From Porphyromonadaceae bacterium (GTDB lineage Bacteria > Bacteroidota > Bacteroidia > Bacteroidales > Dysgonomonadaceae): a stretch of DNA of 16,373 nt. The notes under the pieces were generated by a model. The model had not been told where the DNA came from, ran no database searches, and saw nothing but the letters and a program-made list of their open reading frames with translations. The stretch's first letter is position 1; every line of letters starts with the position of its first letter. Below, piece by piece: positions 5,601 to 13,751 of the stretch. The position numbers and the translations under genes were made by a program. Where the stretch lies: the NCBI GenBank assembly GCA_003517675.1, contig DPAC01000169.1, forward strand, positions 1 through 16,373, in the 5' to 3' direction.

Positions 5601-8156
5601 TCACCCGCACTTGGAGGCGCCGCAGTTGCGGCATTTCAGACACCCCTCCTCATAGACCAGGGTTTCTTGTCCACACACGGGACATTTCTGGCCTTTCGCT
5701 TCCGTTTCGTTGGGCAGGTATTTCTTCAGTGCCCGCTCCACCCCGTTCTTCCAGGTGTTGATGGTCTCACTGTCGAGCTCCAGTCCCGATACCAGCTTGA
5801 TCACCTGGTCGATGGGCATGCCGTAACGCAACACTCCCGAGATCAGCTTCGCGTAATTCCAGAACTCCGGATTGAACTTGCCATCCAGTCCCTCGATGGT
5901 CACCTTATAGCCACGGCGGTTCTGGAACTGAAAATCGTAATGCTTCCGTCCGTCGTTGTCGTACGCTTTGATAATCTTTCCGGAGGTGACATTCTTCGGG
6001 ATCATGATGCCGTCGTCTTCATCGTTGATACCGGTAAATATTTCGTAAGGCCGGCCGTTGAGCAATCCGATAAAGGCGATCCATTTCTCCTTGTTATTCT
6101 GAAACTTGATCACATCTGCATCCAGTTCAATGGGTCGCGACGTGACGATCTGAGGCATCTCGTAACAATCCTCCTCCTTCTCTTTGCTCTTCTCCTCTTT
6201 CTCCTCCTTGTCGTTCGAGATCAGCACGCCGGCACGCGATCCGTCGCGATAGACGGTACACCCCTTGCAACCACTTTTCCAGGCCTCCATGTAAAGTTCG
6301 CCCACCAGCTCTTCCGATACATCGGCAGGCAGGTTGATGGTGACGCTGATGGAGTGGTCCACCCACTTCTGCACCCGCCCCTGCATCTTCACCTTCTGCA
6401 GCCAGTCCACATCGTTCGAAGTAGCTTTGTAGTAGGGCGACTTCTCCACCATCTCCTCTATCTCTTGCTTGCTGTAACGCTTGGTGGTGGAGTAGCCGTT
6501 TGCCTCCATCCAGGTGACAAACTTGTGATGGAATACGGTGTACTCCTCCCACGAATCACCGTTCTCATCCACGAAATCAATCTTTACATCCTTGTCGCTC
6601 GGGTTCACCTTACGGCGACGTGTATAGACAGGCAGGAAGACCGGCTCGATGCCTGAAGTGGTCTGAGACATCAGGCTGGTAGTTCCCGTAGGTGCGATGG
6701 TAAGACAGGCGATGTTTCGTCTGCCATATTTCAGCATATCCTCATACATCTGACGATCAGCTTCTTTCAGGCGATTGATAAAGGGATTGTTTTTTTCCCT
6801 TTCGGCATCAAAAATTTCAAAAGCCCCTCTTTCTTTGGCCATATCTACCGATGAGCGGTAGGCATTGATGGCTACTGCACGGTGTACCTTCTCCGAGAAA
6901 TCGGTCCCCTCGTTGGTACCATAACGGATGCCCAAAGCAGCCAGCATATCTCCCTCTGCAGTGATACCCAGTCCGGTACGACGACCCTGAAGGGTTTTGC
7001 GCTGGATCTTCAGCCAGAGATTGCGTTCGGACGACTTCACCTCTTCCGACTCGGGATCGGAATCGATCTTCTGCAGGATCATCTCAATCTTCTCCGACTC
7101 CAGGTCGATGATGTCATCCATGATGCGTTGTGCCAACTGCACATGTTTGGCGAAGAGATCAAAATCGAAGTAAGCATCCTCCCGGAACGGGTTCACCACG
7201 TAGGAGTAAAGGTTGATGGCCAGCAGACGGCAGCTGTCGTAGGTACACAATGGTATCTCACCGCAGGGATTGGTGGAAACCGTCTTGAACCCAAGATCGG
7301 CGTAACAGTCGGGCACCGACTCACGGATAATGGTATCCCAGAAGAGCACCCCCGGCTCTGCAGAACGCCAGGCATTATGAATGATCTTGTCCCATAGGCC
7401 TTTTGCGTTGATCGTCTTCTGATACTTCGGCTGATCGGAATCGATGGGGTACTTCTGCACGTAGGGTTTACCAGCAGCAACAGCCTCCATGAATTCATCG
7501 TCAATCTTCACCGAGATATTGGCTCCGGTCACCTTCCCCTGTTCCAGCTTGGCATCAATAAAATTCTCCGAATCGGGATGCTTGATAGAGACACTCAGCA
7601 TCAGGGCGCCGCGACGGCCATCCTGCGCCACCTCGCGTGTGGAATTGGAATAACGTTCCATGAAAGGAACCAGCCCGGTCGATGTCAATGCGGAGTTTTT
7701 CACGGGAGATCCCTTCGGCCGGATATGCGACAAATCATGTCCCACACCACCGCGGCGCTTCATCAGCTGCACCTGCTCCTCATCCACGCGGATAATCGCC
7801 CCATACGAGTCGGCACTCCCATCAATCCCGATCACAAAACAGTTGGACAATGAAGCTATCTGAAAATTATTCCCGATACCGGTCATGGGACTCCCCTGCG
7901 GAATAATGTAGCGGAAACGGTCGAACAACCCGAACAGTTCCTGTTCACTCAATGGGTTGGCGTACTTCTTTTCAACGCGGGCAATTTCTCTCGCCAGACG
8001 CCAGTGCATATCTTCGGGAGTTTTCTCGTAAATCTCACCCTGGCTGTCTTTAAGGGCATACTTGCTCACCCATACCTTGGCAGCTAGCTCATCGCCCTTG
8101 AAATATTCCAACGCAGCTTGGTACGCTTCGTCGAAAGTGTATGTTTTAGTTTTCAT
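5601..8156 (-). CDS. nrdJ: Adenosylcobalamin-dependent (class II) ribonucleotide reductase
   Basis: An 851-residue enzyme that converts ribonucleotides to deoxyribonucleotides using adenosylcobalamin, so it needs neither oxygen nor a glycyl radical. NPCGEIPL at 296-303 carries the thiyl-radical cysteine Cys298 with Asn296 and Glu300. Cys106 (SLSNCFVIG) and Cys309 (CTYDSC) fit the redox pair that is reduced in each cycle, judging by spacing to the Thermotoga enzyme. A highly charged linker rich in Glu and Lys lies between the barrel and the C-terminal part. The extreme C-terminus has six cysteines (825, 828, 839, 842, 845, 850), a zinc-ribbon and redox tail typical of this subgroup. No ATP-cone is evident at the N-terminus. 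I found no cobalamin riboswitch in the upstream spacer. yigZ follows after 3 bp. Confidence 0.96.
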   Translation of the reverse strand: MKTKTYTFDEAYQAALEYFKGDELAAKVWVSKYALKDSQGEIYEKTPEDMHWRLAREIARVEKKYANPLSEQELFGLFDRFRYIIPQGSPMTGIGNNFQIASLSNCFVIGIDGSADSYGAIIRVDEEQVQLMKRRGGVGHDLSHIRPKGSPVKNSALTSTGLVPFMERYSNSTREVAQDGRRGALMLSVSIKHPDSENFIDAKLEQGKVTGANISVKIDDEFMEAVAAGKPYVQKYPIDSDQPKYQKTINAKGLWDKIIHNAWRSAEPGVLFWDTIIRESVPDCYADLGFKTVSTNPCGEIPLCTYDSCRLLAINLYSYVVNPFREDAYFDFDLFAKHVQLAQRIMDDIIDLESEKIEMILQKIDSDPESEEVKSSERNLWLKIQRKTLQGRRTGLGITAEGDMLAALGIRYGTNEGTDFSEKVHRAVAINAYRSSVDMAKERGAFEIFDAEREKNNPFINRLKEADRQMYEDMLKYGRRNIACLTIAPTGTTSLMSQTTSGIEPVFLPVYTRRRKVNPSDKDVKIDFVDENGDSWEEYTVFHHKFVTWMEANGYSTTKRYSKQEIEEMVEKSPYYKATSNDVDWLQKVKMQGRVQKWVDHSISVTINLPADVSEELVGELYMEAWKSGCKGCTVYRDGSRAGVLISNDKEEKEEKSKEKEEDCYEMPQIVTSRPIELDADVIKFQNNKEKWIAFIGLLNGRPYEIFTGINDEDDGIMIPKNVTSGKIIKAYDNDGRKHYDFQFQNRRGYKVTIEGLDGKFNPEFWNYAKLISGVLRYGMPIDQVIKLVSGLELDSETINTWKNGVERALKKYLPNETEAKGQKCPVCGQETLVYEEGCLKCRNCGASKCG

Positions 8157-8598
8157 CAGCTGATCGTTTTTTTGTAAATAAAAAAAATGACTTATAAAAT
8201 GTTCCCTGATTCTCCTGAACTGAACTGATCTGCTCTGTTTTTTTCATACAGGATCCATTTGATGATGCAAGTTTATCGAAAATTTCCAAAAGTGCAAAAT
8301 ATTCCCATTTTTATTTATCAACATTTTGAAAAGTTTTCTATATTAAATTTTATTCACCTGTATATCAATGTTTTAATTTTTAACATCTGAGAAAAAGTTT
8401 TCCTTTTGGTACAACTTCACTGATATACAAAAAGATAAAAAAGAAAAAGTATCACTCTAACGTGAGCAACGAAATTGAAACAAAAAAATCGCCACCCATT
8501 ATTCGCTCACAAAGACCAGCCTGAATCTTAATTTTTTGCGTATTTTTGCCTTTTATTTCCTGCAGTTTAGGAATCACCATTAAATAATGTTTGTCGCA
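8157..8598. promoter_or_regulatory. AT-rich divergent spacer between nrdJ and speA, with nested inverted repeats
   Basis: No ORF here resembles a gene. TGTATATCA (8359-8367) and TGATATACA (8421-8429) form a perfect 9-bp inverted repeat with a 53-bp interior. Between or beside them are ATGTT/AACAT (8368-8372 with 8382-8386) and two near-copies of a symmetric block, GAAAAGTTTTC (8328-8338) and GAAAAAGTTTTC (8391-8402). A weak inverted pair, GTGAGC (8462-8467) with GCTCAC (8505-8510), lies closer to speA. A poor minus-strand promoter candidate for nrdJ is TATTTTG at 8301-8295 with TTG at 8321-8319. Operators for either gene would fit, but no known box is matched. Confidence 0.4.
8541..8548 (+). 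promoter_or_regulatory. Probable speA promoter, -7 element
   Basis: TATTTTTG followed by CC matches TAnnTTTG, the Bacteroidetes -7 element, and lies 50 bp before the chosen speA start. No TTTG sits at the usual -33 position. The predicted leader is therefore short, about 40 nt. Confidence 0.45.
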
Positions 8599-10497
8599 AT
8601 GAGAAAATGGCGTATTGAAGATTCGGAAGAGTTGTATAACATCAATGGATGGGGAAACAGCTATTTCTCTATCAACGAAAAAGGGCATGTACAAGTCACA
8701 CCCAACAAGAAAGAGGGCGGCAGTGTGGATTTGAGCGATCTGATGCGTGAACTTTACCTGCGTGATGTATCCTCCCCCGTATTGATACGATTTCCCGAAA
8801 TTCTGGACAACCGGATTGAAAAGATATCCCAAAGTTTCGCTATTGCTTCGAAGGAATATGAATACAAAGCACAGAACTACATTGTCTATCCCATCAAGGT
8901 AAACCAGATGCGTCAGGTGGTGGAGGAGATTGTCTCGAGCGGAAAGCGATTCAACATCGGGCTGGAAGCCGGTTCCAAGCCTGAGCTGCATGCCGTGCTG
9001 GCCATTAACACCGATAACAACTCTTTCATCATTTGCAACGGTTACAAGGACGAGAGCTACATTGAACTGGCGCTCCTGGCCCAAAAAATGGGCAAACAGG
9101 TGTTCATCGTCGTGGAAAAGTTAAACGAGCTGGATCTGACCATCGAAATGGCAAAACGGCTCAAAGTAAAACCCAACATCGGTATTCGGGTGAAGCTGGC
9201 CAGCAGCGGCAGTGGAAAGTGGGAAGAATCGGGAGGCGACGCCAGCAAGTTCGGACTCAACTCCAGTGAACTGCTGGAAGCACTGGAGGTGCTCAAGAAG
9301 CATCATCTGAGCGACTGTTTTCGCCTTATTCACTTCCACATTGGCAGTCAGATCACCAAGATACGGCGCATCAAGACGGCGCTCCGCGAAGCAGCCCAGT
9401 TCTATGTGCAGCTGCACGCCATGGGCTTCAAGATTGAGTTTGTAGACATCGGCGGCGGTCTGGGTGTGGATTACGATGGTACACGCTCCTCATTTACGGA
9501 AAACAGCATCAACTACTCCATTCAGGAATATGTAAACGACTCGGTATTTACCTTTGTGGATGCGGCCGACAAGAACAATCTGCCCCACCCCAACATCATC
9601 ACCGAATCGGGGCGTGCCCTCACCGCTCACCACTCCGTATTGATTTTCGAGGTGCTGGAAACAGCCACCCTGCCCGAGTGGTCTGAAGAGATGGATATCC
9701 AGGAAAACGATCATGAACTGGTGAAGGAACTTTATAACATCTGGGATTCACTCACCCAGGCGCGCATGCTGGAAGCATGGCACGATGCACAACAGATACG
9801 CGAGGAGTCGCTCGACCTGTTCAGCCTGGGGATGCTCGACCTGAAAACACGGGCACAGGTGGAACAGCTTTATTTCTCTATCGCCCGTGAGATCAACACC
9901 ACCATTAACCGGGCAAAACATGCGCCCGAGGAGCTGCGTCAATTGTCCGCACTCCTGCCCGATAAGTATTTCTGCAATTTCTCGCTGTTCCAGTCGTTGC
10001 CCGACTCCTGGGCCATCGACCAGGTTTTTCCCATCATCCCCATTCACCGGCTGGACGAAAAACCGGAACGGACAGCCACCCTGCAGGATATCACCTGCGA
10101 TTCGGATGGAAAAATAGCCAATTTCGCCTCACAGGACGGCTTTCGCTCTTCCTATCTCCCGGTGCATTCCCTCAAAAAAAACGAACCCTATTATATCGGC
10201 GTATTTCTGGTCGGCGCCTATCAGGAGATCCTGGGCGATTTGCACAACCTCTTCGGTGACACCAATGTGGTACACGTCTCCACCAATGATTCGGGTTACA
10301 AGATTGACCAGGTGATCGACGGTGAGTCGGTGGCCGAGGTGCTGGAATATGCGCAATACAACGCCAAGAAGCTGGTCCGCACCGTGGAGACGTGGGTGAT
10401 GAGCTCGGTGAAACAGGGAAGGATTTCGGTGGAGGAAGGGAAGGAGTTTCTCTCAAACTACCGCTCGGGGTTATACGGATACACGTACCTGGAGTAA
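8599..10497 (+). CDS. speA: Biosynthetic arginine decarboxylase
   Basis: A 632-residue PLP enzyme of the alanine-racemase-fold decarboxylases that turns arginine into agmatine, the first step of polyamine synthesis. The N-terminus MRKWRIEDSEELYNI is that of Bacteroides SpeA, which is why I place the start at ATG 8599; ATG 8587 would add MFVA. VYPIKVNQM carries the PLP lysine (Lys100). GLEAGSKPEL, HFHIGSQ and GGGLGVDYDG (PLP-phosphate region) follow, then ITESGRALTAHH and, near the C-terminus, LQDITCDSDGKI with the catalytic cysteine of the partner subunit. The protein ends in NYRSGLYGYTYLE, a normal family end. It stands alone: the divergent neighbour is nrdJ and the convergent one a CDF transporter, so downstream polyamine genes are elsewhere. 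Confidence 0.96.
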   Translation: MRKWRIEDSEELYNINGWGNSYFSINEKGHVQVTPNKKEGGSVDLSDLMRELYLRDVSSPVLIRFPEILDNRIEKISQSFAIASKEYEYKAQNYIVYPIKVNQMRQVVEEIVSSGKRFNIGLEAGSKPELHAVLAINTDNNSFIICNGYKDESYIELALLAQKMGKQVFIVVEKLNELDLTIEMAKRLKVKPNIGIRVKLASSGSGKWEESGGDASKFGLNSSELLEALEVLKKHHLSDCFRLIHFHIGSQITKIRRIKTALREAAQFYVQLHAMGFKIEFVDIGGGLGVDYDGTRSSFTENSINYSIQEYVNDSVFTFVDAADKNNLPHPNIITESGRALTAHHSVLIFEVLETATLPEWSEEMDIQENDHELVKELYNIWDSLTQARMLEAWHDAQQIREESLDLFSLGMLDLKTRAQVEQLYFSIAREINTTINRAKHAPEELRQLSALLPDKYFCNFSLFQSLPDSWAIDQVFPIIPIHRLDEKPERTATLQDITCDSDGKIANFASQDGFRSSYLPVHSLKKNEPYYIGVFLVGAYQEILGDLHNLFGDTNVVHVSTNDSGYKIDQVIDGESVAEVLEYAQYNAKKLVRTVETWVMSSVKQGRISVEEGKEFLSNYRSGLYGYTYLE

Positions 10498-10529
10498 TCA
10501 GTTTTCGACGTTTCAACGTTTAAAGCTGA
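10498..10529. terminator. Hairpin between convergent speA and the CDF gene
   Basis: Directly after the speA TAA, 10498-10511 pairs with 10516-10529 around a TTCA loop: TCAG with CTGA, TTTT with AAAG (one G-U), one C-T mismatch, then GACGT with ACGTT (one G-U). That gives about 13 pairs. It lies 7 bp past the CDF stop on the other strand, so it could serve both transcripts. A clear T tract after the stem is missing on both strands, which weakens the call. Confidence 0.4.
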
Positions 10530-10536
10530 CCGCTGT

Positions 10537-11427
10537 TTAACTGCAATCCTCCATATCGCAATCCTCCGCAGGCACTTCAAACTCGATGGTGCAATGTTGT
10601 ACGCCCAGTGTCAGCAAGGCATCCCGGATGATGAGCTTCAGCCTTAGAAGTTCCGCCATCGGCTGTGGCGCGTGCAGCACTACGTGGATGGTTAACACAT
10701 TATATTCACCGTCAATGGACCAGGCATGCAGGTCGTGGACACCCTGCACCTCATCGATTTTCAAAATAGACTGCGCTACTTTTTCCAGATCAACTGTTCC
10801 GGGGCTTCCCTGCAACATGATGCGCAGGCTCTTCCGAATGTTGCGGTACACATTGAAAAGGATAAAAAGGGAGATGGCAATCGATAACAACGGATCAATG
10901 AAGGGTGCGTCCACAAAATACATGATTCCTGCCCCCACCAGCACGGCGATCCATCCCAGCACATCTTCCAGCAGATGGAGCGACACCACCCGCTCATTCA
11001 TTGAACTTCCTTTACGCAACCGATAAACGGCAAGACCGTTAATGAAAACGCCCAGCACGGCAAGCAACAACATCCCCTTCACATCGGGTTGCTGCGGGTT
11101 GAACAGGCGCGGGACGGCATGTGCCAGGATGACCACGCTTCCCACCAGCAGGACCACCGAATTGATTACGGCACCCAACAGGGAAAAGCGCTTATAGCCA
11201 TATGTATACTCTTTTGTGCGCGGTCTCTTAGCTACTTTCTGAAAATACCAGGAGAGGCCGAGTGAGAAGCTGTCGCCCAAATCATGCACAGCATCCGAAA
11301 GTATCGCCACACTATTGGTCAGCAGACCTCCTGCAATCTCGATAATGGTAAATAAGAGATTCAGAAAAAATGCCGTTTTGATGTTCTTTACATCTTCTTG
11401 CTGGTGATTCTGTTCGTATGAATGCAT
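10537..11427 (-). CDS. Cation diffusion facilitator (CDF) family transporter, probably Zn2+/Cd2+ export
   Basis: A 296-residue inner-membrane protein with six predicted TM segments and a cytoplasmic C-terminal domain. The metal site is visible in TM2 as SDAVHDLGDS (Asp45 and Asp49) and in TM5 as HLLEDVLGW (His151 and Asp155), the pattern of zinc-type CDF proteins that export Zn2+ or Cd2+ in exchange for protons. GYKRFSLLGAVINS follows TM2 as usual. The C-terminal domain has VHDLHAWSIDGEYNVLTIHVV, and the protein ends in AEDCDMEDCS, a small Cys/Asp tail that could bind metal. A TTG ten codons upstream is possible, but ATG 11427 fits the family better. It converges on speA and diverges from the oligopeptidase gene. 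No metal regulator is adjacent. Confidence 0.92.
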   Translation of the reverse strand: MHSYEQNHQQEDVKNIKTAFFLNLLFTIIEIAGGLLTNSVAILSDAVHDLGDSFSLGLSWYFQKVAKRPRTKEYTYGYKRFSLLGAVINSVVLLVGSVVILAHAVPRLFNPQQPDVKGMLLLAVLGVFINGLAVYRLRKGSSMNERVVSLHLLEDVLGWIAVLVGAGIMYFVDAPFIDPLLSIAISLFILFNVYRNIRKSLRIMLQGSPGTVDLEKVAQSILKIDEVQGVHDLHAWSIDGEYNVLTIHVVLHAPQPMAELLRLKLIIRDALLTLGVQHCTIEFEVPAEDCDMEDCS

Positions 11428-11478
11428 TTCATTTTCCGGATTTAGGTTACAACACAATGAATAAAAAAATGTTCATCT

Positions 11479-11508
11479 TTTGTTTTCAGCCCGAATTGTG
11501 TATATTTG
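11479..11508 (+). promoter_or_regulatory. Promoter of the oligopeptidase-symporter-receptor cluster
   Basis: TTTG (11479-11482) is followed after 18 bp by TATATTTG (11501-11508) and CA, a full match to the Bacteroidetes TTTG/TAnnTTTG pair. Transcription would start near 11515, leaving a leader of about 77 nt before the ATG at 11592. The leader ends in an A-rich stretch, typical of Bacteroidetes start sites. Confidence 0.65.
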
Positions 11509-11591
11509 CAATACCTGTGCGCATGAACATAAGTTGTCACTTTTGATGTATCAGGTTTTCGAAACATACTCATCAAACAATTAAACAAAAC

Positions 11592-13733
11592 ATGAAGCAT
11601 TTACATTTAATGGTGATAAGTGCCGCGGTACTCCTGATTGCTTCGTGTAACCTAAATAAAGAAAAAGTGAATATACTGAAACAATCTGATTTTCCTGCCC
11701 CGCCGGTGGCAGAGGTACTCCCCTATACGTTTGTGAACTTCGGTCAACAACGCATCGACAACTATTATTGGTTGAAAGACAAAAACAATCCGAAGGTAAT
11801 CGAATATCTGCAGGCAGAGAATGCCTACACCGATACAGTGATGAGCGCCACACAGGCGTTGCAGCAGAAAATCTACGACGAGATACTGGGCCGCATCAAG
11901 GAGGATGATGAAAGCTACCCTTCGTTCAAGGATGGTTATTTCTACTACAGCCGTACCGAAAAGGGGAAACAGTACCCTGCCTACTGTCGCCGGAAAGGAT
12001 CAATGGAAGCCGCAGAGGAGATCATCTTTGATGTGAACCGGATGGCCGAAGGAAAGCCGGCATTCATCTTCCGGGGCTATTCCATCAGTCCCGACAACAG
12101 CAAAGCTGCTTACTTCTATAACGAAACCGGATCCTATGCCGAGTTCACAATGAAAATCAAAGACCTTGCTTCGGGTGAAGAGGTCGGATTTTCGGTGGAC
12201 GGAGCCGCATCGGTGGCATGGGCCAACGACAACAGGACCCTTTTCTACAGTCTGATCGACCAGACACTGCGTTCTTCCAGGATTTATCGCCGGATGCTGG
12301 ACGAAGCCGCCGGCGAACTGATATTTGAAGAAAAAGATGTCCGCTTTGGCACCTACGTCTCCGGCAGTAAGACCAAACAGTATATCTTCATCACCAGCGG
12401 CAGCTCAACCACCTCGGAGGAGCGTTATATCGCGGCAGACCGGCCGGCGGATGCGTTCAAAGTGTTCCTGCCCCGCGTACAGGATGTGGAGTACAGTGTC
12501 TACCCGCACAGGGATAAGTTCTTTGTGCGCTACAAGGATAAAGAGAACCTGAACGGCATGATCTATGAAATGCCGCTCACGGGGTATGAAGAAAGGTCGT
12601 CCTGGAAAGTGTTTGTTCCGCATGACAAAGATGTTCGCATCGAGGGAATTGATATCCTGAAGGACTATGTGTCGCTGGAATTGCGCAAAAACGGACTCAC
12701 TGAGATTCAGGTGAAACCTGTTTCAGACGGTGATGTAAAAACCATTGCTTTTCCCGAGCCGGTCTATTCTGCCGGGCTTAGCGGAAATCCGGAGTATGAT
12801 GCCGTCACATTGCGCTACTCCTATACCTCGCTCAATCGCCCCAATACACTCTATGAATACAACATCATCACCGGTGAAACGGTGAAACTCAAGGAACAGG
12901 AGATACCCTCCGGCTTCAACCCCGGTGACTATGTGGTGGAACGCTTGTGGGCTACAGCCCCCGACGGGGTAAAGGTGCCGATGGCCATTGTCTATCAAAA
13001 AGGGCTGAAGAAAGACGGCAGCAACCCTGCCCTAATCTACTCCTACGGCAGCTATGGCATAAGCTCCGATGTCTATTTCAGTTCGAGCATGTTCAGCCTG
13101 ATCGATCGCGGCTTTGTGTATGCCATTGCCCAGATACGGGGCGGCAGCGACCTCGGCGAACAGTGGTATGAAGATGGGAAATTGCTGCATAAAAAAAATA
13201 CGTTTACCGACTTCATCGCCTGCAGCGAAAAGCTTATTAACGACGGATACACCTCTCCCGACAAGCTGGCAGCCATGGGCGGCAGCGCCGGCGGCCTGCT
13301 GATGGGTGCCGTGGCGAATATGCGACCCGACCTCTACCAGACCATCGTGGCTCAGGTTCCCTTCGTGGATGTCATCAATACGATGCTCGACGAGACACTG
13401 CCGCTCACCACGGGCGAGTATGAAGAGTGGGGCAACCCCAATGAAGAGGAGTATTACAACTACATTCTCTCCTACTCGCCCTACGACAATATCAGGGCCC
13501 AGGATTATCCAAATATACTGGTAACGGGTGGCATCAACGACTCACAGGTGCTCTTCCACGAACCGGCCAAATATGTGGCGAAACTCCGGTCGCTCAAAAC
13601 AGATGATAACCTCCTGCTGCTGCACATGAACATGGATTCGGGCCACGGAGGAGCCACCGGCCGCTATGAAGGCATCAGGGATACCGCCTTCGAGTTTGCC
13701 TTTATCCTGAACAGGGTTGGCATCAACAACTAA
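11592..13733 (+). CDS. ptrB: Oligopeptidase B (S9A family), predicted lipoprotein
   Basis: A 713-residue serine peptidase of the prolyl oligopeptidase family. The C-terminal alpha/beta hydrolase domain holds the triad: Ser565 in MGGSAGG, Asp650 in GGINDSQ and His685 in DSGHGG. TTGEYEEWGNP supplies Glu609 and Glu611, matching the two acidic residues that give E. coli and Salmonella oligopeptidase B its preference for Arg/Lys at P1. The segments YSPYDNI and FHEPAKYVAKLR also read like oligopeptidase B. The first half forms the beta-propeller that limits substrates to short peptides. Unlike the cytoplasmic enterobacterial enzyme, the N-terminus is a lipoprotein signal: MKHLHL, a hydrophobic stretch, then lipobox IASC with Cys19. 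It should sit in the periplasm or on the outer membrane. It is the first gene of a cluster with the symporter 18 bp downstream. Confidence 0.92.
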   Translation: MKHLHLMVISAAVLLIASCNLNKEKVNILKQSDFPAPPVAEVLPYTFVNFGQQRIDNYYWLKDKNNPKVIEYLQAENAYTDTVMSATQALQQKIYDEILGRIKEDDESYPSFKDGYFYYSRTEKGKQYPAYCRRKGSMEAAEEIIFDVNRMAEGKPAFIFRGYSISPDNSKAAYFYNETGSYAEFTMKIKDLASGEEVGFSVDGAASVAWANDNRTLFYSLIDQTLRSSRIYRRMLDEAAGELIFEEKDVRFGTYVSGSKTKQYIFITSGSSTTSEERYIAADRPADAFKVFLPRVQDVEYSVYPHRDKFFVRYKDKENLNGMIYEMPLTGYEERSSWKVFVPHDKDVRIEGIDILKDYVSLELRKNGLTEIQVKPVSDGDVKTIAFPEPVYSAGLSGNPEYDAVTLRYSYTSLNRPNTLYEYNIITGETVKLKEQEIPSGFNPGDYVVERLWATAPDGVKVPMAIVYQKGLKKDGSNPALIYSYGSYGISSDVYFSSSMFSLIDRGFVYAIAQIRGGSDLGEQWYEDGKLLHKKNTFTDFIACSEKLINDGYTSPDKLAAMGGSAGGLLMGAVANMRPDLYQTIVAQVPFVDVINTMLDETLPLTTGEYEEWGNPNEEEYYNYILSYSPYDNIRAQDYPNILVTGGINDSQVLFHEPAKYVAKLRSLKTDDNLLLLHMNMDSGHGGATGRYEGIRDTAFEFAFILNRVGINN

Positions 13734-13748
13734 ACAACTAAACAACTT
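13725..13748 (+). repeat. Three tandem 8-bp units spanning the oligopeptidase stop codon
   Basis: AACAACTA, AACAACTA and AACAACTT run from 13725 to 13748. They encode the last two Asn residues, include the TAA at 13731-13733 and fill nearly all of the 18-bp gap to the next ATG. Changing the copy number would alter the spacing between the two genes, not their reading frames. Confidence 0.75.
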
Positions 13749-13751
13749 ACA

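Noticed and set aside
5175..6656. 493-codon open frame on the plus strand across yigZ and nrdJ
   Set aside because: It runs antisense through two well-supported genes including the NrdJ zinc tail, has low-complexity Leu/His/Val runs and no recognisable domain.
8157..8586. Cobalamin riboswitch expected before a B12-dependent nrdJ
   Set aside because: I looked on the minus strand for the B12-box core (GCCACTG) and the surrounding GC-rich helices and did not find them; the spacer is strongly AT-rich.
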